Shown: positions 35,885 to 44,600 of the stretch, piece by piece | Position numbering within the stretch: position 1 is the first letter of the stretch | How the letters are laid out: each line of letters begins with the position of its first letter | DNA from: Mesorhizobium sp. ORS 3359 | Lineage (GTDB): Bacteria > Pseudomonadota > Alphaproteobacteria > Rhizobiales > Rhizobiaceae | Direction: 5' to 3' | NCBI GenBank assembly: GCA_000824845.1 | Contig: CCNC01000141.1 | Location: 1-64,000, forward strand | DNA: 64,000 nt | Notes under the pieces: model-generated | The model's database searches: none | The model's input: only the letters and a program-made list of their open reading frames with translations | Told to the model about the DNA's origin: nothing | Made by a program: the position numbers and the translations under genes

Positions 35885-36175
35885 TCATCCTTCTTCGTTT
35901 TGACTGCAACGCAGCGTGTTCAGCCTACGATGGTTCAGACTCTGTTTCCCCCTTGCCGCGTACGCCTCGAACGCCTGTTTCCCCTTTGCAGTCCATAATT
36001 CGTGGGACAGTTCACTCTGATCGCGTTTGAGCTTGTCGGCCATCCAGAGCAGAGCGCCGAGGATGGTGGCGCGATCATCGCCGGTGAGGTCCACAATCCC
36101 GGCCTTGATGACGAGGCCGCCCAGTTCGATCAGATGCCGCGTGCGCTTGCGGCGCTCGACCTGCCACGAGCGCAT
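35885..36175 (-). CDS. traD: Conjugal transfer protein TraD (Ti-plasmid type)
   Basis: Encodes about 96 residues from the ATG at 36175 (MRSWQVERRKRTRHLIELGG), then LVIKAGIVDLTGDDRATILG. This is the hallmark of the small TraD of rhizobial plasmids and islands, an accessory DNA-processing protein, not the large coupling ATPase of the same name. The traC stop lies one base upstream, so both form an operon read away from traA and the candidate oriT. A longer in-frame start at 36331 exists but overlaps traC widely. The C-terminal 40 residues extend past the usual length. Confidence 0.75.
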   Translation of the reverse strand: MRSWQVERRKRTRHLIELGGLVIKAGIVDLTGDDRATILGALLWMADKLKRDQSELSHELWTAKGKQAFEAYAARGKQSLNHRRLNTLRCSQNEEG

Positions 36176-36176
36176 G

Positions 36177-36503
36177 TCATGCCGCGCCTGCGCCGCCTGG
36201 TGCCGGTTGCGCGTCGCCCGATTGCGCCGAAGCGCCGCCAGCGTCGCGGTCAGACGCCGATGCAGTTCGCCGCGACCGGCCTTGAAAAAAGGCAGCCCCA
36301 CGCTTGGCCCATGCCTCAGTCTTTCCAGCATCTTTGGTTTCGCCCAGTGCGATCAGCGCGCCCGCCAGTTCGTCTGCGCTGAGCGCGTCGGCCCCGGTAG
36401 CGATCACCAGTTCGCCAAGCTGCTGCACCTTGCGGTTCTTGAGCTCCCGCGCCTTGTCTTCGAGCGCCTTCAGTTCCGCGTCGAAATCCCGTGGCTTGCG
36501 CAT
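36177..36503 (-). CDS. traC: Conjugal transfer protein TraC (relaxosome accessory)
   Basis: Encodes about 108 residues from the ATG at 36503 (MRKPRDFDAELKALEDKARE). A charged coiled coil at about 5-35 is followed by LGELVIATGADALSADELAG, as in rhizobial TraC, which helps the relaxase at oriT. The Ala/Gly-rich tail is low complexity. It is divergent from traA, with the candidate oriT between them, the usual Ti-type arrangement. Confidence 0.75.
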   Translation of the reverse strand: MRKPRDFDAELKALEDKARELKNRKVQQLGELVIATGADALSADELAGALIALGETKDAGKTEAWAKRGAAFFQGRSRRTASASDRDAGGASAQSGDAQPAPGGAGAA

Positions 36504-36612
36504 CCGTGGTCTCCATAAGCTGTTGATGGAGCTAAGATAGTTGAGCAACCGGCACTGTGCAGCAAGGTCGTCGGGCTAGCCGGGACGGACTGGTCGCTCC
36601 CGAGATTTTTTC

Positions 36613-36645
36613 GAGGGAGGGCGCGCTTATACGTCGTTCCGACGT
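36613..36645. other. oriT: Candidate origin of transfer (oriT, RSF1010/pTi type)
   Basis: On the minus strand the hairpin ACGTCG-GAA-CGACGT is directly followed by ATAAGCGCGCCCTCCC. This has the layout of RSF1010 and Ti-plasmid oriT: an inverted repeat, then a TAAG.GCGCCCT nick region. It lies between divergent traC and traA, as expected. The exact nick cannot be set from sequence alone. Confidence 0.8.
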
Positions 36646-36676
36646 GCGCATAGCCCGTGCAAATGATCTGATCGCG

Positions 36677-39658
36677 ATGGCGATCTATCATCTTCACGTC
36701 AAGGTTATTGGCCGCAAATTCGGGTCCAGCGCGGTGGCGTCCGCCGCCTACCGCTCGGCCTCGCGACTACGAGACGAGCGCCTTGACCGCAGCCATGACT
36801 TTTCCGCCAAGCGCGGCGTCGTCCATTCCGAGGTGCTGCTGCCGGAGAACGCGCCGGAGGCATGGAGCGACCGCGAAAGGCTCTGGAACGATGTCGAGGC
36901 GTTCGAGATCAGGAAGGACGCGCAGCTTGCCCGCGAGATCGAATTTGCCATTCCGCGCGAACTAAGCCAGGCGCAAGGCATCGAACTTGCCCGCGACTTC
37001 ATACAGGCCGAATTCGTGGATCAGGGCATGATCGCCGACGTCAATGTGCACTGGGACAGGGGCGAGAACGGCATACCCAAACCCCATGCCCACGTCATGC
37101 TGACAATGCGCCAATTGGAAGTGAATGGGGACGAGAACGGCTTCGGCCCAAAAGTGCGGGACTGGAACCGCATCGAGATGGTGGAGCGCTGGCGCGAACG
37201 CTGGGCAGACGTGGCCAACGAGCGTCTGGCCGAACTCGACATCGACGCGCGCATCGACCATCGCAGTCTGGAAGCGCAGGGCATCGTGCTGGAGCCGCAA
37301 AGCCAGGTCGGCGCGCCCGCGCGGCGCATCGAGGATCAGGGGATCGACGCCGATCGCGCGCAGATGCACCGCGAGATCGCGCGCGGCAATGGCGAACGTA
37401 TCATCGCCAATCCTTCTTTGGCGCTCGACGCCATCACGCATCAGCAATCGACCTTTACGCGCCGCGACATGGCGATGTTCTCGCATCGGCACAGCGACGG
37501 GATCGACCAGTTCAACGGGGTCATGGACGCAATGCGCGGCGCGCCCGATCTGGTCGAACTCGGCAAGGACGGAGGGGGAGAGGATCGCTTCACAACCCGC
37601 GACATGATCGAGGCCGAACAGCGCCTGCACCGCGCCGCCGAACGCATCGCCGAGAGGAAACGCCACGAGGTAATCGATGCTGATCGCAAAGCGGCGCTGG
37701 CGCGTGCGGAGGAACGTGGCCTCGTGCTTTCGGGCGAGCAGGCCGATGCGCTGGCGCATATCACGCACGGGCGCGATCTGGGGATCGTGGTCGGCTATGC
37801 CGGAACGGGAAAGAGCGCGATGCTGGGTGTCGCGCGTCAGGCCTGGGAGACGGCAGGCTATGAGGTTCGAGGCGTGACGCTCTCCGGCATTGCCGCCGAA
37901 AATCTCGAAAGCGGATCGGGTATCGCGTCGCGCACCATCGCCAGCATGGAACATGGCTGGCAACAGGGCCGCGACAAGCTTACGTCGCGCAACGTTCTGG
38001 TGATCGACGAGGCGGGCATGGTCGGCACGCGCCAGTTGGAGCGCGTGCTGTCCCATGCAGCCGAGGCCGGCGCGAAAGTGGTGCTGGTCGGCGATCCGCA
38101 GCAGTTGCAAGCCATTGAGGCGGGTGCGGCGTTCCGGTCGGTGCACGACCGTCATGGCGGCATCGAGATCGGCGAGGTGCGCCGCCAGCGGGAAGACTGG
38201 CAGCGCGAGGCCACGCGCGATTTGGCGACAGGCAGGACCGCCGCTGCGATCCAGGCCTTTGACACCCATGGCATGCTCCATGCCGCCCAGACGCGGGAAC
38301 AGGCACGCAACGATCTGATCGACCGCTGGGACCGCGACCGCCAGGCATCGCCTGGCCACAGCCGCATCATACTCACCCACACCAATGACGAGGTTCGCGC
38401 CCTCAACGAGGCAGCGCGCGGGCGACTACGTGAAGCCGGCGATCTGGGTGATGATGTTCGCTTGACCGTCGAACGCGGAGAGCGCAGCTTCTCCAGCGGC
38501 GACCGCGTCATGTTCCTGCAAAACGAACGCAGCCTGGGCGTGAAAAACGGCACGCTCGGGACTATCGAGCAGGTTAGCGCCCAGTCCATGACCGTGCGCA
38601 CCGATGATGGACGCAGCGTCTCGTTCGACCTCAAGGACTATGACCGCATCGATCACGGCTATGCCGCGACCATTCACAAGGCTCAAGGGTTGACCGTGGA
38701 CCGCACCCATGTGCTGGCGACGCCGGGCATGGACGCTCATGGCAGCTACGTCGCGCTGTCGAGGCACCGTGGCGGCACGGACCTGCACTATGGCCGCGAC
38801 GATTTCCCCGATCAGGACCAGCTCACCCGCACTCTGTCGCGCGACCGGGCCAAGGACATGGCGTCGGATTATGAGCGCGCCGATCCGGCGCAGCGCTATG
38901 CCGAGCGGCGGGGGATCACCTTCCGCGAGCGTGTTGCCGAGATCGTACGCAAGGTCGTGCCTGAAAGGCTACGCGCTATGTTCGATGGCCGGCGCCCTTC
39001 GGCAGACGGCGCACCCGACTTTGACGCCACGCGCAGGCCGGCAAGAGAGGAAATGCGCCTCGAATCCTCAGCGCCGGCGAGAGAGACCGCCGAGGACGGG
39101 CAAGCGGCGTTGCGGAAAGCCCGAACCGATGCGCTCGTGCGTCATGCCCGCGCCGTGAATGCGATATTCAACGACGCGGGTGCCGGTAACGAGGCCAGCC
39201 CTATCCTGTCGCGCGAACTGGCGGACGCCCGAAAAGCCTTCGACGAGGTGCGGCCCCATGGCTGGCGCGATGCCGAGGCGGCTTATGTCAAGGACCCTGC
39301 CCTTGCTCGCGAGGCCGGCGGTGGCCAGGTCAATCGCGCCATCCGCGCCCTCCAGCTTGAAACCGAAATCCGCACTGATCCAGGCCGGCGCGCCGACCAC
39401 TTCGTGGAACGTTGGCAAAAGCTCGACCGGACCAGCCAGCGCCAATATCGGGCGGGCGACATGTCAGGCTACAAGGCCACGCGGTCAGCCATGGGCGACA
39501 TGGCCAAAAGCCTCGAGCGCGATCCGCAGCTTGAATCGATCCTCGCCAACCGCAAAGCGGACCTCGGCATCGCCTTCGAATCAGGGCGTCGTCTCGGCCT
39601 GGAACTCGCCTTCAATCACGGCCTCGACCTCGGGCGAGGTCGGGGCATCGGGCTCTAG
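36677..39658 (+). CDS. traA: TraA: MobA/MobL relaxase fused to a RecD-like helicase
   Basis: Encodes 993 residues from the ATG at 36677 (MAIYHLHVKVIGRKFGSSAV). The N-terminal relaxase (about 1-220) has the metal-binding His cluster H125 and H137-x-H139 (VHWDRGENGIPKPHAH). The helicase has Walker A GYAGTGKS (373-380), Walker B VLVIDEAGMVG near 440 and a C-terminal GYAATIHKAQG motif near 660. The tail is helical and charged. TraA nicks oriT and unwinds the strand for transfer. It is complete and of usual length (about 1000). Without VirB/Trb genes here, transfer must use another element's channel. Confidence 0.93.
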   Translation: MAIYHLHVKVIGRKFGSSAVASAAYRSASRLRDERLDRSHDFSAKRGVVHSEVLLPENAPEAWSDRERLWNDVEAFEIRKDAQLAREIEFAIPRELSQAQGIELARDFIQAEFVDQGMIADVNVHWDRGENGIPKPHAHVMLTMRQLEVNGDENGFGPKVRDWNRIEMVERWRERWADVANERLAELDIDARIDHRSLEAQGIVLEPQSQVGAPARRIEDQGIDADRAQMHREIARGNGERIIANPSLALDAITHQQSTFTRRDMAMFSHRHSDGIDQFNGVMDAMRGAPDLVELGKDGGGEDRFTTRDMIEAEQRLHRAAERIAERKRHEVIDADRKAALARAEERGLVLSGEQADALAHITHGRDLGIVVGYAGTGKSAMLGVARQAWETAGYEVRGVTLSGIAAENLESGSGIASRTIASMEHGWQQGRDKLTSRNVLVIDEAGMVGTRQLERVLSHAAEAGAKVVLVGDPQQLQAIEAGAAFRSVHDRHGGIEIGEVRRQREDWQREATRDLATGRTAAAIQAFDTHGMLHAAQTREQARNDLIDRWDRDRQASPGHSRIILTHTNDEVRALNEAARGRLREAGDLGDDVRLTVERGERSFSSGDRVMFLQNERSLGVKNGTLGTIEQVSAQSMTVRTDDGRSVSFDLKDYDRIDHGYAATIHKAQGLTVDRTHVLATPGMDAHGSYVALSRHRGGTDLHYGRDDFPDQDQLTRTLSRDRAKDMASDYERADPAQRYAERRGITFRERVAEIVRKVVPERLRAMFDGRRPSADGAPDFDATRRPAREEMRLESSAPARETAEDGQAALRKARTDALVRHARAVNAIFNDAGAGNEASPILSRELADARKAFDEVRPHGWRDAEAAYVKDPALAREAGGGQVNRAIRALQLETEIRTDPGRRADHFVERWQKLDRTSQRQYRAGDMSGYKATRSAMGDMAKSLERDPQLESILANRKADLGIAFESGRRLGLELAFNHGLDLGRGRGIGL

Positions 39659-39788
39659 ACGCATCCTGTTTGCCGCTGTCTCTACGCCAGCGTACGACGA
39701 CGCGGAAAACCCTCTTGCGCGCCCCTAAGTGCCTGGTCCTGTCTGGACCAGCAGCAGCCAGAAACAGCCAACAGGAGGCAGCGCGACC

Positions 39789-40001
39789 ATGCGAGAACCA
39801 GACCGTATCGTTCGCTTGAAAACCGTCCTTTCCCGGACCGGTCTGTCCCGGTCCACGATCTACCGCAAGATCGCCGAAGGCACGTTCCCACGCCAGATCC
39901 AGATCAGTATCCACGGTGCAGGCTGGCATGAATCCGACATCAGTCGCTGGATCACCGATCCCGTTTCATGGCGTCCGCAAGACCAGTGCGACGAGTTGTG
40001 A
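39789..40001 (+). CDS. AlpA-family helix-turn-helix regulator
   Basis: Encodes 70 residues: RIVRLKTVLSRTGLSRSTIY, RKIAEGTFPRQI, then GWHESDISRWI. This is the typical AlpA/Phage_AlpA fold that acts as excisionase or activator of integrase genes in islands. A perfect AGGAGG lies 10 bases before the ATG. It follows traA on the same strand. It may control excision of this island. Confidence 0.88.
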   Translation: MREPDRIVRLKTVLSRTGLSRSTIYRKIAEGTFPRQIQISIHGAGWHESDISRWITDPVSWRPQDQCDEL

Positions 40002-40233
40002 TGAGGGTGATGCACACTGCGCGGAAAGCTGGCCTTCATCGAGACATAGAGGTCACGGTGGCGAGGCTATTGCTTGAGCCCATGTGGGCGATGTCCGGAA
40101 GGTTGCCGAGGCGAACGAACACGGCAACCAGAAACGATAGTCGGCCTCGCGCCCATCAAGATGGGTTGCTCAAGCAGGGCAACTTTGGGTCGAACCGCAC
40201 ACAACTGGCCGCTTATCTGCTTTCCGAGCCCGC

Positions 40234-40312
40234 GCCGGATCGGTGGCCGCCCCGCAGGGCTGACACAGCAAGCGTTCAGCGAAGCGGCCGTGACGGCGGC
40301 CACCGATCCGGC
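40234..40312. repeat. 18-bp perfect inverted repeat with 43-base spacer
   Basis: 40234-40251 (GCCGGATCGGTGGCCGCC) and 40295-40312 are exact complements. They lie in the gap between alpA and the next gene (40002-40353), where no gene is supported. A second hairpin (372-384 with 388-400 of 40 kb, 13-bp stem, 3-base loop) overlaps the end of the following minus-strand gene. The region could encode a structured RNA or terminator. Confidence 0.55.
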
Positions 40313-40353
40313 TTCCTTCGAGGCAGACTCTTCCTCACCGCCTATAAGGGCCG

Positions 40354-41028
40354 TCAACTAACGCTTGCTCGATCGATCCGGCGATCGTCGCCGGATCGAT
40401 ATTTATGGTGGCGGGCGAGGTCATCCAGCACAGATCGGATATGCGGCCAGGGGAAATCGTCTGGATGTTCCCAGTGCTCACCGTCACGCAGGATGACCTT
40501 GAGCTTGGCCAAAATGCCTTCGATGGACGTGGCCGCTGTTTGCGGTAGATCATCCAGAAGTGCGCTTTCGGCTGTTTCCGATTGCCGGATCAGTTCGTCT
40601 GTTCTCGAATATCCGATCTCAACATCAGCAGCGTCCCAGCGCGCCTGGTGTGCCGCGAAATCCGCAAGCGCCCTGCCCCATTCGACTTCATTTTCAGGGG
40701 AGTAGGCATCGTTCAGGCTGTCGATGGAATGGAGCGTCACGTCCGTGCCATCGGCAAGCCGCACCTTAGCGCAGGGAAAGCCGACCTTCCTGGCGAGGTG
40801 TGTTTCCAACCGCTGCTGTTCGCGGCACAGCGTCAGTGTCTCATCGTGGATCTTTTGCCAGTTGCCACACAGACGAAGAGCAGGATCGGCCGCGCTGGTG
40901 CCATCCCTCAGTTCGGCGGCCAGCGACTTTACCTGGAGGGGCCATGCCGCCGCGGCCGTGGCCGTGGCCGCCAGCAAGCGCCGCCGGGTGACGAAAGACA
41001 AACTCATGCTATTGTCGGAATCAGCCAT
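40354..41028 (-). CDS. Hypothetical exported protein with Tat-like signal
   Basis: Encodes 224 residues from the ATG at 41028 (GGAG box 8 bases upstream). The N-terminus has a twin-arginine-like segment (SFVTRRRLLAATATAAAAW), ending at LAAEL near residue 37. The mature part is acidic and helical, with two Cys and no recognised enzyme motif. It is divergent from the XRE regulator with a likely operator between them. A hairpin covers its stop. Similar proteins occur on rhizobial and sphingomonad islands near traA; function unknown. Confidence 0.6.
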   Translation of the reverse strand: MADSDNSMSLSFVTRRRLLAATATAAAAWPLQVKSLAAELRDGTSAADPALRLCGNWQKIHDETLTLCREQQRLETHLARKVGFPCAKVRLADGTDVTLHSIDSLNDAYSPENEVEWGRALADFAAHQARWDAADVEIGYSRTDELIRQSETAESALLDDLPQTAATSIEGILAKLKVILRDGEHWEHPDDFPWPHIRSVLDDLARHHKYRSGDDRRIDRASVS

Positions 41029-41107
41029 GATCCGAGCTCCTAACAGCTTGGTTGTGGTCAGGCCGGGTGAGTGTTGTGAGCACACGCCCGGCCGATTTCT
41101 CATAATA

Positions 41108-41130
41108 TGCACATTTGCGCTTTTTGTGCA
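41108..41130. promoter_or_regulatory. Putative operator between divergent genes
   Basis: The inverted repeat TGCACA-N11-TGTGCA lies 20 bases before the XRE gene and 80 before the Tat-protein gene, in AT-rich DNA. It suits the dimeric XRE repressor encoded next to it. Confidence 0.45.
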
Positions 41131-41150
41131 AACATTGATGTCCGAGTTGA

Positions 41151-41387
41151 ATGAAGAACTTTCCGTCTCAAGTCCGGGCCGCTCGTGGGCTTCTCAATCT
41201 GACTCAGCAAGATCTTGCTGACATTTCACGGGTCAGTTTGCGTACGATCGTTCAACTCGAGCGAGGGGACAAACAGCCATCTCCTTCGATCGCGCAAGCG
41301 CTAAAACTATCCCTTGAGGCGGCGGGAGTAGAGTTCATTCCGGAGAATGGCGGCGGTCCCGGCGTGCGCCTAACCAAACGAAATTAG
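41151..41387 (+). CDS. XRE-family transcriptional regulator
   Basis: Encodes 78 residues, nearly all helix-turn-helix: VRAARGLLNLTQQDLADISR, then VSLRTIVQLERGDKQPS. Short tail without effector domain, so it is a simple repressor. A TGCACA..TGTGCA repeat just upstream may be its site. It could control the divergent exported protein and itself. Confidence 0.85.
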   Translation: MKNFPSQVRAARGLLNLTQQDLADISRVSLRTIVQLERGDKQPSPSIAQALKLSLEAAGVEFIPENGGGPGVRLTKRN

Positions 41388-41694
41388 AGGGTGGTGATCG
41401 GCAGGCAGCGCGGGCTGGGCTTTGTAAAGCTATCGGGGCGGAGGATTCGGCGCTGGCCGAGAAACGCTACTACGCCATGCTGGATGAACCAGCCATAGCC
41501 GCGTGACTCAATGAAACGGCCTCCGGAAAACCCGGTGCGGTTCATCATCGCGATCGTTGCGGCGCCCAAATCAAAACGAATGCTGCTTGTTAGCCGCGCT
41601 GCCCGCAAGTAAGACTATTGGCTGTAGGAAAGACACGCCTGTTACGCACCAAACGTTCGGCATCATCCATCCACCTGTTGCCGGTGAACGAAGT
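41388..41694. other. Intergenic stretch with a possible gene relic
   Basis: On the minus strand, 41384-41554 reads DLGAATIAMMNRTGFSGG, RFIESRGYGWFIQHG, VVAFLGQRRILRP. The composition is protein-like, but no clear start or ribosome-binding site is found, so I treat it as a possible fragment. Confidence 0.3.
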
Positions 41695-42282
41695 ATGATC
41701 GTCTCAAAAAGACACGGATTTATATATCTGCATGTTCCTCGAACTGCGGGGTTTAGTATCGAGGCTGCGCTTCGCCCGTACGAAGACACGGATAAATATC
41801 AGGTGTTCAATGTACACGCACCTGCGTCACTGGTTTCGGCACTCGTTGTGGGCTGGGACACTTACTTTTCCTTTGGGTTCGTGCGCAACCCGTGGGACTA
41901 CTGGGTTTCGCTATACTACCACGTGCTGACGATTGGGCCCTCCCATCCAGAATGGCAGGTCGTGTCGCGGTTTGACGGGTTTAGATCCTATATGCTGAAC
42001 TACGTCGAACCACTATCACGTGATACCTACATACTAAACCAGATCGACTATCTAGCGGACCACAGTGGATTACCGTGTGTGAGCGAGGTTGGTAGATTTG
42101 AGTCTCTGCATGCCGATTTTGATCGGTTCTGCTCACAAATCGGTATAAACAACGTGAGCTTGCCTCGTTTAAACGCTTCAAGTCGAGTATCGGACTACCA
42201 CGACTGCTACGATCTACGCACGCGAGACATAGTTACACAAATCAACCAACGCGACCTAGAGGTCTTCGGCTATAGGTTTTAG
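41695..42282 (+). CDS. Sulfotransferase family 2-like protein
   Basis: Encodes 195 residues from the ATG at 41695 (MIVSKRHGFIYLHVPRTAGF). The PAPS-binding 5'-phosphosulfate loop appears as LHVPRTAGFSIE (about 12-23) and the 3'-phosphate motif as FGFVRNPWDYWVSLYYH (about 59-75), both standard for the sulfotransferase 2 family. It would move a sulfo group from PAPS to a carbohydrate or small-molecule hydroxyl. It is lower in GC than its surroundings and converges with the ATP-grasp gene (10-base gap), so it may belong to the same functional cassette; that link is inference. Confidence 0.8.
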   Translation: MIVSKRHGFIYLHVPRTAGFSIEAALRPYEDTDKYQVFNVHAPASLVSALVVGWDTYFSFGFVRNPWDYWVSLYYHVLTIGPSHPEWQVVSRFDGFRSYMLNYVEPLSRDTYILNQIDYLADHSGLPCVSEVGRFESLHADFDRFCSQIGINNVSLPRLNASSRVSDYHDCYDLRTRDIVTQINQRDLEVFGYRF

Positions 42283-42292
42283 CGTTGCCCTC

Positions 42293-43297
42293 CTACTGGA
42301 ACGCGATCACGGCCGCACCATCGGCCGAAGATTGTAGCTCGCGGCCACGGCACAACGCTCGCGCCATAGCTTCAGCCACTTGCAGTCCAGCTTGTATATC
42401 AACAAATAGGAACTGACCGCCGGGGTTAATCTCCAAAAAATACAGTCTTCCCTCCGGAGTTATCCGAAAATCGATCGCCCCGTAACGAAGACCCATAGAC
42501 CGAACGAACCGAACTACTCTCTCCGCGTCGCCCACCTCGAGAGCATAGGGTTCAATTTTTGATGACAGGTCCAGCCTCCAATCGAGCTGTGCCCCTATCT
42601 GACTAGGCCGAATGGCTACGCAAAAAACCTCATCGTCAATGACGGTAACCCGCAGGTCGACGGCAGGAGCGATTTTTTCTTGAAAGATGGCAGGAGCGTA
42701 TTTTAGGTCGTCCAAGCACGAAAAATGCTGCTCGGTAAGCGCCCGGGTCTCAGTGATCTGCCAACTCGTTCCCGTGAAGGCCTTGAAGACAACTTTGCCA
42801 TCGCATTCCGACAAGAGCTCTGCGACAGCTTGGGGCGAATTTGTCATGGCCGTTTTAGGTATAGAAAATCCAGCAAGAACTGCCATGCTTAATTGAACCG
42901 GCTTTTGGTTGGCCATCGCGTCAGCATGCGGCGGATTCACAACTGCTACACCCAAAGAATTTATAAGTCCCCGAAAAAGCATCTTGGATTCGGACGAGCA
43001 AAACTCTCGATACTTCGGCTCCGTTACCCCTTCATCGATAAGGTGTGCCGCTGGCCGCCTCCACCACACGCCAACGAGATTGTCGTTGGTCACGCGGCGG
43101 CCTGACACGCTCAGAGAAAATGCCGGCCAGCAATCCCGCCTATGCGGCGAGAAGACGATCTGAGAAACAAGCGGGAAAGAGGCTGAATCCACAATAAGAG
43201 GATCAACGCCCATTTTAGTTAAGGAATGTGCGACAGAGAGTGAGTGAACATCCTCTGGCGATGAAATAATCAAGACAACGCCGGCTGGCACTTTCAC
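42293..43297 (-). CDS. ATP-grasp peptide maturase (MvdC/MvdD-like)
   Basis: Encodes 334 residues, GTG start with an AGGTGA-type box. It has the ATP-grasp core: a pre-ATP-grasp domain (VVLIISSPEDVHSLSVAHSL), the NPPHADAMANQKPVQLSMAVLAGF hinge region in two parts, GKVVFKAFTG (ATP-binding Lys), DLRVTVIDDEVF, and FLEINPGGQFLF (metal-binding Glu-x-Asn near 292). This is the arrangement of graspetide maturases that form omega-ester or amide links between side chains of a precursor peptide. The precursor candidate ends 43 bases upstream on the same strand. RimK-like peptide ligase is the alternative. Confidence 0.8.
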   Translation of the reverse strand: MKVPAGVVLIISSPEDVHSLSVAHSLTKMGVDPLIVDSASFPLVSQIVFSPHRRDCWPAFSLSVSGRRVTNDNLVGVWWRRPAAHLIDEGVTEPKYREFCSSESKMLFRGLINSLGVAVVNPPHADAMANQKPVQLSMAVLAGFSIPKTAMTNSPQAVAELLSECDGKVVFKAFTGTSWQITETRALTEQHFSCLDDLKYAPAIFQEKIAPAVDLRVTVIDDEVFCVAIRPSQIGAQLDWRLDLSSKIEPYALEVGDAERVVRFVRSMGLRYGAIDFRITPEGRLYFLEINPGGQFLFVDIQAGLQVAEAMARALCRGRELQSSADGAAVIAFQ

Positions 43298-43340
43298 TCA
43301 CCTGATTGCGAACCACAAGGGTCAACAGGTCGCCGTGACC

Positions 43341-43730
43341 TCAATCATCTGTTTTTCCATCGTCGGGTGTAGTATCTGTCAACGTATCATCTGCCTGACC
43401 GCCCGAGAAAGAATTAGTAGCCCCTGTTGAATTCGTGATCGTCTGAGTTTCGAAGGCTACCCGCGTCTTACCGAGAGAGATACCTCGATTGGCAAAATAA
43501 TCTCTCTCACGAGAGAAGTAGTCGGCCGTTAATTCATTTGGCAAGGAAACGGATCGGGAATTGGAGGGAATGGATAGCGTGAAAGGAGTAGCTCCGCCGG
43601 GGCGAGCAGCTGTTTCTGGTTGAGGCGGCACCGGGTCTGGGGGAGCGTCAGCTTTCGCGCGTTCCGTAGCGTAGCCAGATGCAAAAAACGCGATAGCTGC
43701 TAAAAAGCGACCAACTTGCTGCCTAAGCAT
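43341..43730 (-). CDS. Candidate graspetide precursor peptide
   Basis: Encodes 129 residues from the ATG at 43730, with a strong GGGAGG box. A hydrophobic N-terminal segment (FLAAIAFFASGYA) looks like a signal peptide, unusual for a RiPP precursor. Then a Pro-rich stretch and a leader-like motif, ATPFTLSIPSNSRSVSLPNE, whose PF-x-L resembles conserved leader motifs of ATP-grasp RiPPs. The last 30 residues are rich in Thr, Ser and Asp (TNSFSGGQADDTLTDTTPDD), the residues that graspetide maturases join. It lies 43 bases before the ATP-grasp gene. No other role is evident. Confidence 0.6.
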   Translation of the reverse strand: MLRQQVGRFLAAIAFFASGYATERAKADAPPDPVPPQPETAARPGGATPFTLSIPSNSRSVSLPNELTADYFSRERDYFANRGISLGKTRVAFETQTITNSTGATNSFSGGQADDTLTDTTPDDGKTDD

Positions 43731-43876
43731 AGTCAAGCCCTCCCGAAGTTCGAAACTAAATTAGCATACCAAAATATACAGTAGTGTCAATGTCACCGCT
43801 CTAAACAGTCGCTGTTCGCCAGCGCGATGTGACGCGCTGCGACAGCGACAGGATCCCCAGGCCGGCCGAAAAGGGG

Positions 43877-44383
43877 TTACTGCGCAGCTGACATCAAATA
43901 GATCGTATTCCCGTTAATCACATTCGTCCGATACGACCATCCGACCGCGCGAACGATCCCATTGTAGCTGGTATAATATTGATAGTTGCACCTCACAAAG
44001 CCGTCGCAGCCAGACGAGCTCAACTGCAATCTCCTTTGAGTGCCGTAGTCATTTGGCCGGTATGAAAACCACGCGATAATCATGCCGTTAGCCTCCAGGC
44101 ACACACACACTGCTCGCTCCGAGGAAAGAACAATCGACGGCACCTGTTGTTGGACGGGTGGTGCATCGCCTTTCATTGATGGATGGCCTTGCCGACAGGT
44201 TTGCGGTGCTCCCCAACATGGCGGTAGAAGCTCTCCTGGCCCTTTCGGTTTGGGGATAAGCGGCCCCCAATTCGGAGTGATTTGTCTAAAGGGATTGTTC
44301 TGCGACCACCAATCAGCCGATGCGGGCCCTGCCCATATTAGGGCCAAAGCAGACAGCAACAGGCGAGACAACGACGCACGCAT
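43877..44383 (-). CDS. Hypothetical secreted Cys-containing protein
   Basis: Encodes 168 residues from the ATG at 44383 (MRASLSRLLLSALALIWAGP), cleaved near ASA-DWW. The mature part is Pro-rich at first (PLIPKPKGPGELLPPCWG), then beta-rich with seven Cys, suggesting disulfides. No domain is recognised. It lies upstream of the candidate RiPP precursor on the same strand, 147 bases apart, and could be co-transcribed. Confidence 0.55.
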   Translation of the reverse strand: MRASLSRLLLSALALIWAGPASADWWSQNNPFRQITPNWGPLIPKPKGPGELLPPCWGAPQTCRQGHPSMKGDAPPVQQQVPSIVLSSERAVCVCLEANGMIIAWFSYRPNDYGTQRRLQLSSSGCDGFVRCNYQYYTSYNGIVRAVGWSYRTNVINGNTIYLMSAAQ

Positions 44384-44600
44384 CTTCCCCTCCCGCAACG
44401 AGCGTGAACATCGCCGTTTATAGCCCAAAAATTGCATTAGGAGAACCGTATATAACGGCCGCCCCAATTCGTTGAGGTGAAACCTGGCAGGAAAGATCAA
44501 CAAATTGGACTGGCAAAAGCGATAAACGCTTCGGCGATCACGGTCTTTTGCTTGGCCGTGTACTTGAATTCGGAGGTGTGATTAAGCAGATCTTCGCCAG

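Noticed and set aside
36962-38380. 472-codon minus-strand frame within traA
   Set aside because: Antisense shadow of traA, without a plausible start or natural composition.
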